Of a DNA stretch of 64,000 bases, positions 12,857-24,437 are shown piece after piece. The stretch covers positions 333,600-397,599 of the forward strand of contig CAMPDV010000267.1 in the NCBI GenBank assembly GCA_946699065.1. The letters run 5' to 3'. How positions within the stretch are numbered: the stretch's first letter is position 1; every line of letters begins with the position of its first letter. The translations under genes and the position numbers were made by a program. The stretch is from Loxodes magnus. Lineage: Eukaryota > Ciliophora > Karyorelictea > Loxodida > Loxodidae. Below the pieces are notes generated by a model. It ran no database searches, was not told the DNA's origin, and was given only the letters and a program-made list of their open reading frames with translations.

Positions 12857-13258
12857 AACTATAACTTTAATTAAAAAACGAAATAAAACAGTAAATTATG
12901 CTATAAAGCATGTTTATAAACGTATTTACAAAGTAATTATTTAATTATATTATAATTTTCTTTTGATTTAGTTATTTTTTTATAATTTAATGTATTATAA
13001 AATGTTTTTTATATAATAAAGAGAAATAACAGTTATTTATAGAGATTTATATTATAAATATGTAATTTTATGATTTCTTACATTTTTTCTTTTGTTTTAT
13101 TAATTTATAATAAAATGTCTTTTTACATACTAAAATATAAAAATCTTTTTGCAATCGAATATGAAAATTAGTTTGTTTATATTCTGTTAATTTTGTTGTT
13201 GTTGTTGATCTATTTAACTTTCGATTGTATATAAATATAAAGAAAATGCTTTTTGTAA
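12613..13258. repeat. right arm, 650-bp inverted repeat
   Basis: Reverse complement of 11128-11775. Its left edge coincides with the end of homology inside the RING/B-box gene, and its right edge abuts the inverted membrane-protein copy beginning near 13290. Together the arms could form a very long hairpin in single-stranded DNA or a double-stranded RNA if transcribed. Confidence 0.85.
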
Positions 13259-13289
13259 TTATGGCTTCTTTTTTTGCCAATCGCTAGAT

Positions 13290-14880
13290 GAAAATTTGAT
13301 GATTTTACTTATATGGCTAATTATTAATTTTAGGTTCGATTCATAATAAGATCTTCGACTATCATTTACATTAACTTACAATAAAAAGGCCAAATCTTTA
13401 GTTAAATCTATTGAAACACTCAAATTTTCTCTTTAAATGCCTTCTAAAACATTTTTCTAATTAAAATGTTTAAGTTTCTTTATAAGCATATGCTAAAACT
13501 AATTTTAAATGCACTAAATTTTAGGCGTCACCAATAAAGACTTAGAGTCTAAAAATATAAATCAATCTTTAAAAGCTTTACTAACACTTTTTTTGTTTTA
13601 AATGTAATTAAAATTTTTTATCTATATTGCTTACAAAATTTAAATTTGGATATAGTAATAAATGCTAGCTATTTATAATAAAGAATGCAAAATCAGTGCT
13701 ATAAAAATATCGCTGAAAGTTAAAAAAATAATATTTGAAAGCTATAAATATTTGAAATTAAACAAAACACCTCAAACAAAAATTTTCAATAATGATATAA
13801 ATCAATTGTATTAATTAAAGGATTAGAAGCAAAAAATATCTTAATTGTATTAAATTATAAACGACTTTCTACAATTTAAAATTTATCTAAGCTTATTAAA
13901 AATAACTTGTAGAATATAGATAAACTTAAGCTATTAATTTTAGTTTGCTAATAGAATCTCTTTAGGTAAGTAATTATTACTAAAGTTATTTAAATAGTGA
14001 CTATTATTTTAGAAAATTGAGCTTAACAAGCCTTATGCATAATTAATAAAAAAGACTTTTTCGCAAAGATCTATGTTTGGTTACTCTTTGTTATTTAATC
14101 TAGCTAATCTGCTATTTCTTAAAATTTTATTAATTTTGCTCACATTTAAGGAGTGAGATCTTCTTAAATAAAATAAACCAAAAGTTTTTATGTTTTTTGA
14201 TTTTCAGATATAGTATTTTATAGAAATAAATAATCCTTGTGACTTACTTTGAGTTTTTAAAGCAAACTGGATTTCTGATATGAGCTCTTTTTTTAACGGA
14301 AACACATAATTTCAAATTATTATTTGAGTATTATTGCTTTTAAGTTGATTCTTCAACTTTGTTATCTAATTATTTAAATAAGCTTGCGATACTTGAAGTT
14401 AAATGATAAATCTAGATATTTTTTTAAAGCATATATTGAATCTTGTGGGCTTCCATTAAATTAGCTTCATTTAAATTTCTCATTATTATTTTCCTTATTA
14501 ACCCAGCTATCCTTTAGTTTATACTTTTATTATACTAATAAAAATATTATTTGGCTTTAAAACTTAGCTTAGATATTTCAATATCTATATCTTATTACAT
14601 AAATGCTCAAAACTTGTTAATATAGTAGTATCAAAAGACTGAACAGTTAGTTTCTATTTCAGCTACTTTCAAATACTTTTCAAAGTTATTTCGTGCTCCC
14701 TAGATCCTTTATATTAAATCTAAACTTTTTTATATATCAACTGGATTCTAAAAAGATGCTAGTAATTCAAATATTCTCTAGTTGATTCCTAGGTTATATT
14801 ACTGATTTATCATTATGATTCTACATTTAATGGTTTCTTCAATATTCCAATTACACCCTTAATTACTATCTAACCTCTTT
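13290..14880 (-). pseudogene. inverted copy of membrane-protein C-terminal region
   Basis: The reverse complement matches 7440-9440, including the GAGCACGAAA and CAGTCTTTTGATAC landmarks (14630-14730 here). One extra base near 14690 shifts the frame relative to the 7640 copy, and the segment equivalent to about 9000-9230 is missing. It is the third copy of this roughly 1.3-kb module and belongs to the inverted arrangement spanning 7-15 kb. I see no intact reading frame. Confidence 0.5.
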
Positions 14881-15099
14881 CTCTTAATTAATCTTCCATT
14901 TAAGTTATTTAATTATTATTAAGGGATAAATACTAAACCTAACTATAATAATATAGATATTTAGTTAGTATTAGTATAAATAAGGTAGACATTTAGGTTT
15001 ATTAGGCGTTAATATGTTAATGGCTTGTTAGGATTTTACTTTTTTATCTCTAAGTGTCTTTAATTAATTCTGACTAAAGTCATTTAGTTAATTGAACTC
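14881..15099. other. AT-rich spacer
   Basis: No gene, repeat or RNA was recognised. It separates the inverted membrane-protein copy from a retrotransposon endonuclease fragment. Confidence 0.3.
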
Positions 15100-15625
15100 A
15101 ATAATATGCCGCAATAAAAAATAATTTAAAGCTTTATTATTCTTGAGGTTTATATAGTGTAGAATTTAAATATCCTAATAATATTATATTAAGATGCAAG
15201 ACATTTTGTAATTTATAATTAATTTCAAAGTAGCAGGCATCAGCTAAGCATTTGCTTATGCTTATGAACTAGCTGGCACATAGATATTAATAAAGCATTT
15301 TGCTTATTCTAAAGACTTAAAATCTGTGTAGTATTCTCAAGTTGAGGCTATTCAATTTCTAAATCTGGATTAAAAAAAGCGATTAGTCTTCAATTTCTTT
15401 GAGTGCCGAAAGTAGGGAATTGCTTGTAGTTTTGTAGATTAATGATTTGATTTTTATTGATATATAATTATTTAAGAAATAAAATATCTATTTCTTGTTC
15501 TTTAATTAACCGATTGAGATTCTCAATTTTATCAGAAATTATTCCATGCATATTTAGTGAACCAATTTTAAGACATTTATAAACAGATTTTTTTCCAACT
15601 TTATATCTCATTTAAAAACTGATTT
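15100..15625 (-). pseudogene. LINE apurinic-endonuclease-like fragment
   Basis: On the minus strand, frame with Gln/Trp reassignment, the sequence begins KIGSLNMHGIISDKIENL and continues RLIKEQEIDILFLKQ and then RLIAFFNPDLEIE. This is the start of the exonuclease-endonuclease-phosphatase domain used by non-LTR retrotransposons to nick target DNA (Asn after KIGSL; the usual catalytic Glu near LFLKQ is Gln or is lost). After about 170 codons the frame degenerates and no reverse transcriptase follows, so the copy is truncated at its 3' side. It resembles the LINE-2 endonuclease at 43583 (KIGSFNIGG) more than LINE-1. Confidence 0.65.
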
Positions 15626-15689
15626 TATGTTATTTAATTTTTTAATTAATGCAGTTTTATAGTTGAGGAAAATATTGGTAAAAAAATCT

Positions 15690-16850
15690 TATATTAAAGA
15701 GCACAAAACTACTCACTAGTGCGCAGTTCTTTAATGTAATAAATTTCTAACTTTTCAGGAATATTTTTTGGGATAAAAAATTTTTATTCAATTTCAGAAA
15801 TATCTTCTTCTTCCTTCTCATTTATGTCTTCCTTTTTTCATTGCCTCTCTATCCAGATTCTATCTTCTACTTACCTTCTTATGGTTATTTCTTTTATATA
15901 AGTTTAAGTAATCATCTCTTTTTACTTCATTCTACAATTCTCTATTGTATCTTTTCTTTCATATTAGATTTTTATATACTCGTAGAAGCTATCCTTTACC
16001 AGTTCCATAATCCTTACCTATTTCTTAGCTTCATAATATTTTCTTTTCTTTATATCCTTTTTTCTTTGTTCTATAATATGCCTAATGAATTCTTTAGTTT
16101 TTAGAACAATCCCTATTCGTTTTTATAATTCTTAAATCCTAATAAATTTTTCAAATTTAGTCGTTCCTCATATCATGTCAAATAATTAAAGCTCTTTCCA
16201 ATCTGATATTATTATTTCTAAGTTATTAATGCATATTTCTCTTCCTTCTATATATTCTTCGCATTATTCGGTTATATGTTTTTTGTCTTCCTTTAAGTTA
16301 TCGCAAAGGGGATATTTACTTGCTTCTACTAGATGTCTTTTCTTAAAGCAATCTTATCTTCCGTTATATCTTGGTCTTAGTCTAAATATATAAAATATTT
16401 CTTCTATTCTATGCTTATTGTTTCTTAGGTAGTTTGATGGTCCTATTATAAACTCTTCAAATCCAAACTCTCTAAATTGCAGTGTCATTATCATTTATTC
16501 CATTCTTTATCTATCTTCTTCATATTTCTGTATTCTCAAATTGCACGAATAATATTTTAATTTCCTTACCTATTGTTTTGCCCATAAATACATTTGTCTC
16601 TGATCTTTATTTCTGTTTTTATTGCTTTGCATTATTATTCGAATATGAAGTTTCTTCTCTACTTAACTCTATTATAGACCATCAAAGTGTTTTTCCTTTA
16701 TTTTCTATTATTTCACTTCTTATTCTAAACTTTTCAATCATAAATAATGTTGTTAATAAAATTAAAATCACTAAGTAAAGGTATTACATTATTAAGCTAA
16801 TTTAGGAAAAGGTAGTTATAGTAACTTAAGCTATTTATAAAAATAAAAAA
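15690..16850 (-). CDS. retroelement-like C-terminal coding region (family 3)
   Basis: The minus strand reads coherently for about 380 codons: EFGFEEFIIGPSNYLRNN, then EEIFYIFRLRPRYNG, a knuckle-like YPLCDN...HITEQCEEY, and an acidic end EKEEEDISEIEQKFFIP finishing KELRTSEQFCALQ. The Cys/His pattern resembles the C-terminal zinc region of LINE reverse transcriptases. A relative lies at 48180-49400 (minus) with the parallel FRLRAKCNGAQ. The final KELR..E...AL motif is shared with short ORFs at 18207, 39271, 53341 and 55020. No RT core was found, so it may be a 5'-truncated element or a separate repeat family. Confidence 0.5.
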
Positions 16851-16899
16851 TGTTGTTGGATAATTATCTTTTATTTTATGTTTTTCTAACTGGTTAAAA

Positions 16900-17440
16900 T
16901 GGAGTAAGAAGATGAAGTTTGATTCTATGTATATGAAAAGAGACTTTAATAAAACCCTTCCCTCCTATACTTACAAATTTGAAGGATAAAATACATAAAA
17001 CGATATCAAAATCTCTTAATTTCTTGATACAAGCGTGCATAAGCAATATGCTTAATTTTTGATGCTTCTAATTTATAGTCTTTTATCCTAATTTAATATA
17101 AATATAAAAAAATTAAAAATTTGAAAAATCTATAGCTTAACTCATTTTAGTAGGTAATAAAGCAGATAAAGATACAGAAAAATAATTATCTTTTGAAGAA
17201 AGTTTAGTGCAAACATTTAAGTGAGGAATACCTTTTTAAGAAACATCAACAAAGACAGGAATAAATATAGAATAGTTTTTCGAAATGGTTGCACGGATTG
17301 TGATGAATTAAATGCACAATCTATAAAAAGAGCCAGCACTAAAAAAATTAGATTTCCTCTACTGAAAAAGATTAAAAGCTTCAATAAGTAGAATAAATAT
17401 ATTAATCTAGATAAGATTAGTAAAATTCTAAAATACATTA
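16900..17440 (+). pseudogene. Rab-like small GTPase copy (17 kb)
   Basis: The frame contains the G3-region remnant LQIW (Trp as TGA), then ISWYKRAQAICLIFDASN (Trp as TGA), matching the Rab block around SYYRGA..ILVYDITN. After a frameshift near 17200 come FKWGIPFQETSTKTGIN (TGA at W) and EQFFEMVA, the G5 (ETSAK-type) end of the fold. The P-loop is not recognisable and the DTAGQ after Trp is lost. It is one of six Rab-like copies between 16.9 and 36 kb. The family acts as membrane-trafficking switches; this copy is probably inactive. Confidence 0.6.
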
Positions 17441-18120
17441 AACTATAAAATATTTAGATAAAAAGGATTAAATATACGAATAGTGTCATAATAACTTTTG
17501 ATTATTAAAATGTTTACTTCACAACTATTATAAATGAAGCCTTTAAAATACTCGAAAAGATTCCTGAATTAATAAACTTAAAAATAATTAAAGAATATTA
17601 AGTATCTCTTTAACTCAATTTAATTTTAAATTATAACCCATTCTTTAAATTAAGCAAGATATATCTAATTCATATGAAAATAAAGAATTAAATAAGCCAA
17701 AATTTAAAATGAATAGAAATAAATTTAAAATATAAGTCTTCACTTTAATTCGATGGATTAATTTAAAAAAATTAGAGATTAAAATTACTATAAATTGAAA
17801 GAAAGTAAGCTCTAAGTTATCATTAGATAGTTAGAGAAAAATGGATTTATTTCGTAAATGTGGATAAAAATGATATTTGATATGATATAAAATTAAATAA
17901 TCTGACTAAATAAAATTCTAAGAAAAGTTGATTAAAATTAAAAGATTATAATGTTCGTTCCACTGTGATGATTTCCATTATCCAAAATTTGTAAAGTTTT
18001 TGGAAGGATAATAATTTACTTAATTAGTAAATAAAATAAAATAAAAAACAATAATTATTAGAATAAATTTAAAAATAAAAGTTTGACGTTACGTTAATTT
18101 ATTATAGAATTAGTATAAAT
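17441..18120. other. AT-rich interval without recognised gene
   Basis: Low-complexity A/T-rich sequence. No motif, repeat match or coherent frame was found. Confidence 0.3.
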
Positions 18121-18206
18121 ATATAAAATATGATGTTGGCCGAGGTCGAGAGAACTAGTAGATAATCTGGTGCAAATATTCTTCATTGCGAGTAGACTTA
18201 CACTAA

Positions 18207-18525
18207 ATGTTACCACGGACAAGAGTGGACAAGCATGGACGAGATAGGCCTAACTTGCTCGAGGATTCTCATTAGCAGTATGAACGTTTGATTGACAAGC
18301 CTACTAATGATTTAACTAATAATTCTTATTTGGATCTTATTCAAGAAGACTAGAGCATTTAATTCAAGATCCGAGAATAATTTTTAATAAATTGATTCAC
18401 CATTTGGAGAAATAAACGTGATTCATTTAAGAATAGAAAGAAAACAAGAAGTATGGAAACAGTTTTTTTAATATTAAAATTAATGTTGAAAAAGCTGCGC
18501 GCCAACGAGGTGCTACGCACTCTAT
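18207..18525 (+). CDS. small unknown protein, KLRANEVL family
   Basis: The ATG at 18207 opens about 105 codons that read MLPRTRVDKHGRDRPNLLED, then YERLIDKPTNDL, and end KKLRANEVLRTLQ. The region is markedly richer in G and C than its neighbours. A diverged relative is at 55020-55350 (SHKMYKRFTSMPTDDL...VLRIKEVL). The end motif also appears at the ends of the reading frames at 15690, 39271 and 53341, and at DNA level it forms an imperfect stem (GCTGCGCG...CGCACTC). The function is unknown. It could be the terminal piece of a mobile element whose 3' end is under structural constraint. No in-frame TGA stop is close, so the exact end is unsure. Confidence 0.4.
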
Positions 18526-18529
18526 AATC

Positions 18530-19039
18530 ATCTTTGTTTGCTTATATCCTTTTAAATTTTTATCGATTATAATCAAACCCTCTCATTTTCTAAAAATAAT
18601 AGAATAATAATTGCTTACTAGATACGCTAATTTTACCAGCAATGCTAAAATATTAAAAAATAATAGAAATTTAAATCTTAAAATTATTTTTTATCGCTAT
18701 AGTAACTTTAGATAATCGGAGTTGCTAAACTAAATATAGAAAACTACTTAAGATCACATTTAATAAGTAAATTATTTAGTCAAAAGGTATAAAAATAGTT
18801 ATATAAAATTACTTTCTAAATAGAAAGATTATGGTTAGATAAATTTAAGTTTATTTTGCTATTAAGATTAAGTAAAATTATTTTCACTACTCATTAGAAG
18901 AAAATAAGAGCGACAAGGAAATATAAAAGTAAAGATACAATTTTAGAAACAAATAGTAATGATTAAATTCGAAGAAATCTGATTTTAATAATTTCTGACA
19001 TCAATAAAATTTAAATCTTATAATTGAAATTAGTTTAAC
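18530..19039. other. spacer, no gene seen
   Basis: AT-rich. No coherent coding frame or motif was recognised before the inverted-duplication arm that starts near 19040. Confidence 0.3.
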
Positions 19040-20130
19040 CGCTTCTTCTATTAGGTTTCTCAAAAGATAAGACTTATAGTTTCATAAAAGCTATTGAAAT
19101 CCTTCTAAATTTATTTTATTTTAATTAGTCATATTAAAGATAAAAATTTATCTAAATTGATTTAATTAAATTTAATAATAAGAATGGAAAATGATTAAAA
19201 CTTTCTGCTTAAATACCTATTAGTTGGAAATCGATAAACTAGAAGATGAAGAATAATTTAGAGATTGACTGAAATATATTTATAACTAACTTCTAGCTTA
19301 GAAAAGGAATGGATTTTAAGATTCATAAAATTGGATTTGGTTAAAATAAACTGCAATTATAAATTTGATTTCCAAAAGGATCCGAACACTTTGGATCTTT
19401 ATTATCTTTCTATAGACGAACTCCTGTAGTTTTTTTAGTTTGCGATGTTACGAATTTAGATCCTTTAAGGGAATTAAAGATGAATATTTTACTTCCAAGA
19501 ATTATATCACTATAAAGACATAATTTATCTAATAGGAACTAAAGTAGATTTAGAAAGGAAAGAAAAATATCTTACGAAGAAGAATTTAAACTAGCGAATT
19601 AGTTAGGAATACCTTTCTTTGAAATTTCATCAAAGCAAGGCTCAAATGTAGTAGAAATGTTCTAATAATCAGCGATAATGATATTAGTAACTATTCATAG
19701 ATTATAAAATGACGAATAACTTTAGTTGCATCTTAATAATTTCTATAGAAGCTATGCTTTCTTAAAACTATAACTTTAAATAAAATTTAATTAAAAGTAA
19801 AGATAAAGTAAATTTTATCATAATTATGCATTAAAAAATTAGTCTTCTAACTTCAAATAAATAAGACTTAAAATCAAATAATGTTTCTATAGTTAACTTT
19901 CAAATAAGAATTAACTAATTAAAAATTTATCTCTAAAAAGATAAATAGCATTATTTAATTTAATTTTAAATAAATCAATCTAATTTATCTTTGAATGTAT
20001 TAAGAATGTTCAAAAGATTAATATGTTTAAATTAGATAAATATCCAAGAATTTACAAAAGCAAATATAATTTTAAAAAGTTTCGAAAGGTTAAAAATTCT
20101 TTTTTAATAACTTTAGGTTTTATTTTTAAA
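19040..20130. repeat. left arm of 13.5-kb-spaced inverted duplication
   Basis: Reverse-complement similarity to about 32620-33650, clear over the Rab-like frame (19180-19790 against 32880-33480) and over the flank around 19970-20010 against 32675-32715. Identity is high but with indels. The two arms each contain one Rab-like copy and enclose the TRIM-like, tRNA-like and LINE tail region. Confidence 0.7.
19180..19700 (+). pseudogene. Rab-like small GTPase copy (19 kb)
   Basis: The frame reads LLVGNRQTRRW (degenerate P-loop; Gly-Lys-Ser/Thr lost), GMDFKIHKIGFGQNKLQLQ, then IWFPKGSEHFGSL (Trp as TGA; DTAGQ replaced by FPKGS), VVFLVCDVTNLD, GTKVDLER (G4) and LGIPFFEISSKQG (G5). At least two indels, near 19470 and 19560, break it. 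Its mirror copy at 32880-33480 shares the altered P-loop, so that change predates the duplication. The lost P-loop Lys predicts no GTP hydrolysis. Confidence 0.7.
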
Positions 20131-20179
20131 TAAATTATATAATAATTTAATTTAGATAGAAATAATTAATATTTTTTAA

Positions 20180-20950
20180 AAATTAAAAGGTATGCTTACT
20201 CTAGATTTTTAAACCAGGTATCTGCTGATATTATGTTTATATGAATAAATATAACTATCTTTTTTATGTGGAAGGTTACCATTAATAATTTTATACTCTT
20301 CTTGTATATTTTATAATCTCCGGATTCAGTTATTCATAGTTAGTTTAACAGCCTTCATGCACACAATGCTATATTAAAATTAATGCGTTTTTATTTTAAA
20401 CTAGAACAAACCAGTAGAGAAAACCTGAACTCTGATATAGTATTCTTGTTTTCTAAATGCAAGCAATACAATTTGCCATATATGAAATACATAAATAAAA
20501 GCCTAGAAAAATATAAAATTGATATTGAAAGTATGACAAATCTAAATAATTTAATTAGCATATTATTCTAAAGAGTGAAAGAAAAATTTCTATAAGAATG
20601 CTTTTAAAGGAATACATGAAGCCTACAGCTTAAAGATACATGTAATAAATTTAAAATAATCAAAATGTATTTCTGAAATAACTTATACTAAGTTTAACAG
20701 ACATAGAATATAAGACATAATTTCTATTTTTAAACTGAGAACATTCACCTATAATTTCTAATACGAACTTGGTTTGTATCACGTAAGTATATAAAATGGA
20801 ATTGATTTTCATTTGGTTTAGCTCATTATGAACTCGATTATATATTTGAATGTACTTTATATAAAGATGTCATTTAGGAATTATGTAATCGAAAAATATT
20901 TAATGGTAAGATTATCAAAACTAATTATGAACGACTAAAAATTTACTATC
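20180..20950 (+). pseudogene. LINE-2 C-terminal fragment (20 kb)
   Basis: The ATG-initiated stretch at 20383 (EQTSRENLNSDIVFLF) continues past TAA as Gln. After a shift it reads ITYTKFNRHRIQDIISIF and KLRTFTYNFQYELGL. These align with ITYTKLNKQYRREIISIY and KLRTQTYNFRKDL of the LINE-2 tail at 29560-30340. The following WFSFGLAHYELDYIFEC matches the knuckle region CMCGEYETFEHIFKC, but with the first Cys residues lost. It is a 5'-truncated, decayed copy of LINE-2 ORF2, plus strand. Confidence 0.6.
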
Positions 20951-21324
20951 TCAAGCTTAGTAAAAAAAACCTAAGATTGACAAATATTTAAAAATGTTTC
21001 TCAAAAATTGTTAAAAAAGGATAGAAATTAAAAAAATTAGCAGTTGAAACAAAAAAAAAATGAAGAAAAAAATATAAATAATGGTTGTGTAAATAAAGAA
21101 GTAGAAAATTGAAAGTAAGAAGAGAGAGAGGAAAATGCAATCACACAATTTAGAAACAAAATAGAAGAAACAAAAAAAACAGGAGTAGGAAGAAATAACT
21201 AGAGGTTGATAATAAACTTACATAAACTCTTACACTTAACATAATTCGTATAAAATAAACTATAAATAGTGCAATTTTGTCCCAATACTCAAAATATTGA
21301 AACTTTTATATGTTATTATTGTTA

Positions 21325-22745
21325 TCCAAAGGAATATTCCAATAATTCAGATTACTTGCATTTTAAGATAATTACATTTAGAAACCATCGTGGTAATAAA
21401 ATATATCAATCAAATAATAAGTACAAACCATATTTATACAATCACACAAATCACTTCTGAAAAATAACAAAAATAGAAAAAACGTTTGTAGAACAAAATA
21501 AAAATAATAAAAAGAAAATAAAAAAGCTTTCTAACTAAATAAAAACTATAAAGTCAGGTAAATAAACGGCGAATGATAGATAGTTTATTAGATAATAAAG
21601 TCATAACCAAAAAGATGATAGTATAAATATATAATTTGTAAGAAAGTTTAGATAAACTATAGATAAAGAAAAAAAATTAAAATAAAACATAAGTAAAGCA
21701 AAGAAAATAAAAGAGAAAATAATAAAATTATAAAAATAAAATTTTGATGAGTATAAAATTTAGAACAAGAACAACGTAAATATTAAAAAAGATAGAAAAA
21801 GAAAATTCCGAAAGAAAAATTTAAGTGAACAAAAATATAAAAAGTTGTCTTTTCATATTTGTAAAATAAAAACTAAGAAAATAAGCAAAGAGAAAAAAAA
21901 GTTTATTTGTTTTTCAAAATAGATCACAAAAAGTAACCTTTATTACATTTAATCTTTTAAAAAGATGATTTATTTTAAAAAATTAATAAGCAAAAGAAAA
22001 AAGTAAGCAGATCATAAATTTACATATTTATAAATAGATAATTGAACAGTAAAAGATTTAGCAACAACAAAATTAACTTATTAAAATGCAATAAGTAATA
22101 GAAAATAATTAAAACGATAAAAATTAACACTAAGTTTAATTAGACAAAGTTTAATAAGAAAAAGAAGCAGCATTAAACGATATAAAGTAAATCTAAAACT
22201 TTTTATAAAATACTTTACTAGAGAAAGATGATGCTTTATATGAAATTGATTAGCTTTAAATTGAATTATAAAAGGTTTAATAAGAAAAAGATGCTGCTTA
22301 AAACGATAAAAATTAACACTATGACTATTTATAAAATATTTTATAAGAAAAAAATCTTGCTTAAAATAAAAAAAAGCAACTTGAAGATAAACTTAGTAAA
22401 TGCTTCTAGCAATTAGTTATTTCTTTGTAAACTTAAAAACAACTAGATGATAATCTAATTTCAATCAATTAAGAAAAAGTTGCTGCTTTACAATCTTAAT
22501 GGTAACTTTAAGACAATTTATAAAATATTTAATAACAAAAAGATAATGCTTTATACTAAATTAATAAGCTTTAAATTGAATTATAAAAAGTTTAAAAAGA
22601 AAAAGATGCTGCCTTATATGATTAAAAATAACTAAAAGAAAATATTAAAAAAGGTTAATAAGAAAAAGATGCTGCTTTATTAGCTTAAAAACAACTTTTA
22701 GGCAGTTTAGAAAAGAGTTAATAAGATAAAGATTGCTTTTTTTAA
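21325..22745. repeat. left arm of TRIM-gene inverted repeat
   Basis: Matches the reverse complement of 24540-27165. The left arm is shorter by about 1.4 kb: it joins sequence equivalent to 26455 directly to sequence equivalent to about 25045. It therefore lacks the RING/B-box part and the 19-bp tandem array present in the right arm. Confidence 0.75.
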
Positions 22746-22911
22746 AATGCTTTAACTAAAATAAAAGATCTTTAATTGTAAATAAACCAATATTTAGAGG
22801 AATATAACAACAAAAGCTTTTTTTAAACTTATAATTACTCAGTTACACTCAAAAATATACAACACAGAATAAATGAGTTTTAGAATTTCTTTTAGAAAGA
22901 GAGTAAATGAT
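22060..22911 (+). CDS. coiled-coil C-terminal part of TRIM-like protein
   Basis: With TAA/TAG as Gln the frame is a continuous coiled coil built on repeats of LQIELQKVQQEKDAAL type (QEKEAAL, LEKDDAL, QEKDAAQ, KEKDAALYD, QEKDAALLAQ). The spacing is about 30 residues, with hydrophobics at heptad positions. An in-frame TGA at about 22909-22911 is the likely stop. It is the same coil as in the minus-strand gene at 26050-24438 but without RING or B-box, because those are deleted in this arm. The first in-arm ATG is near 22085 (MQQVIENN); expression is unknown. The repetitive coil itself is intact and in frame, better preserved than in the right arm. Confidence 0.6.
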
Positions 22912-23149
22912 CTGGATGTGTTCTCTAGACTAAAAAATTTTTTAAATTAATCAAATTACAAGTATATCTTTTATTAAAATAAACTAAATTAAATCTCAAA
23001 TATAAAAGCATATGATAAAATATCTTTTATCATATCTTATCTATGTTTATATTTCTAAATATATAAAGTTTTTTTAGATATATTAGTTCTAATACTAGAA
23101 TTTGATATTTTATCAATAAATAAATAATTCATTTATTATATTAAAATAA
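22912..23149. other. spacer
   Basis: AT-rich. Nothing recognised. Confidence 0.3.
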
Positions 23150-23725
23150 AAGCACTTATTTTAAGAAGAGTCATTTGATATTATGAAATTATGTTTAAAC
23201 ATCTTTCGAATTAATTTTACCTTAAACTATAGTTTTTTAATTTTTTCGGATTATTTTGAATAATAAGCTTTATAATGATTTTTGCATTTATCGAACTCAT
23301 AAAGATCATATGAAATATTTGTCTGATCAGTTTTCACAAACATTTCATGAATATAAACTTGATAAACAAAATTTTCAAGTACCTACTAAGGCCAGTAAAC
23401 CATCCAAATGTATTCTTTTCGAGATTTGTAATTAATTAGAGATTTCTAAAATTTAGCTTAGGTATTTTAAAGCTAAAATAATATGATGCTTTTTACTTGA
23501 ATCATTGAAGATCTATAATAAATACTCTATACATAGTGAACTAAAAGGAATTTTAATATTTATTCGATAAATCATAAAGTAAACTAATTACCTGCAAAGC
23601 GTTTATGTCAACTAAATGGAATAGTTTCAAATCTTTCTGATCCTTTATAAAAACATATTTATAGTTTAATCTTGTTTTAGCCTAATTAAATTTAATTAAT
23701 TTTAAAATAAAATCCTAAAAATAAT
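23150..23725 (-). pseudogene. Rab-like small GTPase fragment (23 kb)
   Basis: The minus strand reads MFYKGSERFETIPFSWHKRF (Trp as TGA), the Rab block after the G3 box. After a frameshift it continues VISLLYDLSNKY. The Trp position aligns with SWYKQA of the 35-kb copy (TGG) and SWYKRA of the 17-kb copy (TGA). No P-loop or G5 box was recognised, and the G4 region is unclear. It is a truncated copy of the local GTPase family. Confidence 0.5.
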
Positions 23726-23834
23726 TTAGCGCAGAATAATCATTAACTAGAATCATTTCCTAAATAAAATAGGTAGCAATAAATAAATATACAAATTAGG
23801 CACATTATTAATATATAATCTATTTTAAATTGAG

Positions 23835-24190
23835 ATGAGCAATCATCCAACTGATGAAATAGTAAACTCAAGTAAGTGGAAGAACTACAGAAGTGAGGAA
23901 CTGAGAAGAATCTTTACAGAAGCCAAGCGGAAAGATCTAAACCATTGATTAACGTTTGATGAAGATACCAGACGATAAGGTTCTATGTGACATCACGACC
24001 ATGTCCTATTAGAAGACAGGATTTCCAAGAAGCAACGAACTGCAGGTAATTTGCAATGGGAAACTATTATATACTTAAATAAAATTAATTAGATTTTATT
24101 TTATTTGATTTAAATAGCTGCACACATCGAAAGTGATAAGTGCTTTAAAATCCAATTTGATAATTTTTTTATTTATATATTTACTTATTT
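23835..24190 (+). CDS. small unknown ORF, charged N-terminus
   Basis: The ATG at 23835 starts MSNHPTDEIVNSSKWKNY, followed by RSEELRRIFTEAKRKDLN and HHDHVLLEDRISKKQ. This is a highly charged, GC-richer stretch of about 80 codons, followed by a hydrophobic AT-rich tail. TGA is read as Trp at two places (DLNHWLTF, GSMWHHDH). A tail motif IAAHIESDKCFKIQ loosely resembles the KLRANEVL ending of the 18-kb ORF. No domain was recognised. It may be a retroelement-derived fragment or a genuine small gene. Confidence 0.4.
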
Positions 24191-24437
24191 ATTAACTTAT
24201 TTATTAATTTAATGTTTCAATAAGTCTTAAAAGAAAGATTTATGAACAAGAAAATAAATGCTATTGTTGAAAATTAGAAAAGTTTAATTAAAAAAACTAA
24301 ATTAAAAAGACAAAATTAGGAGAATACTTTAACACAATTAAATAAGAATAGACAAGAAAACTAAAAAAACTGAAACAAAATTATAAAAGTAAAACTAAAT
24401 GGATGAAAAGAATAAATTATCAATAATAAAAGTTCTT
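24191..24437. other. 3' flank of TRIM-like gene
   Basis: AT-rich spacer between two converging reading frames. No terminator or RNA was recognised. Confidence 0.3.

Noticed and set aside
11837..13280. Short standard-code minus-strand ORFs over the inverted repeat
   Set aside because: They are antisense to, or out of frame with, the RING/B-box copy and carry no domain.
15841..16778. Plus-strand hydrophobic standard-code ORFs
   Set aside because: Antisense shadows of the Lys/Glu-rich minus-strand retroelement frame, which has paralogue support at 48-49 kb.
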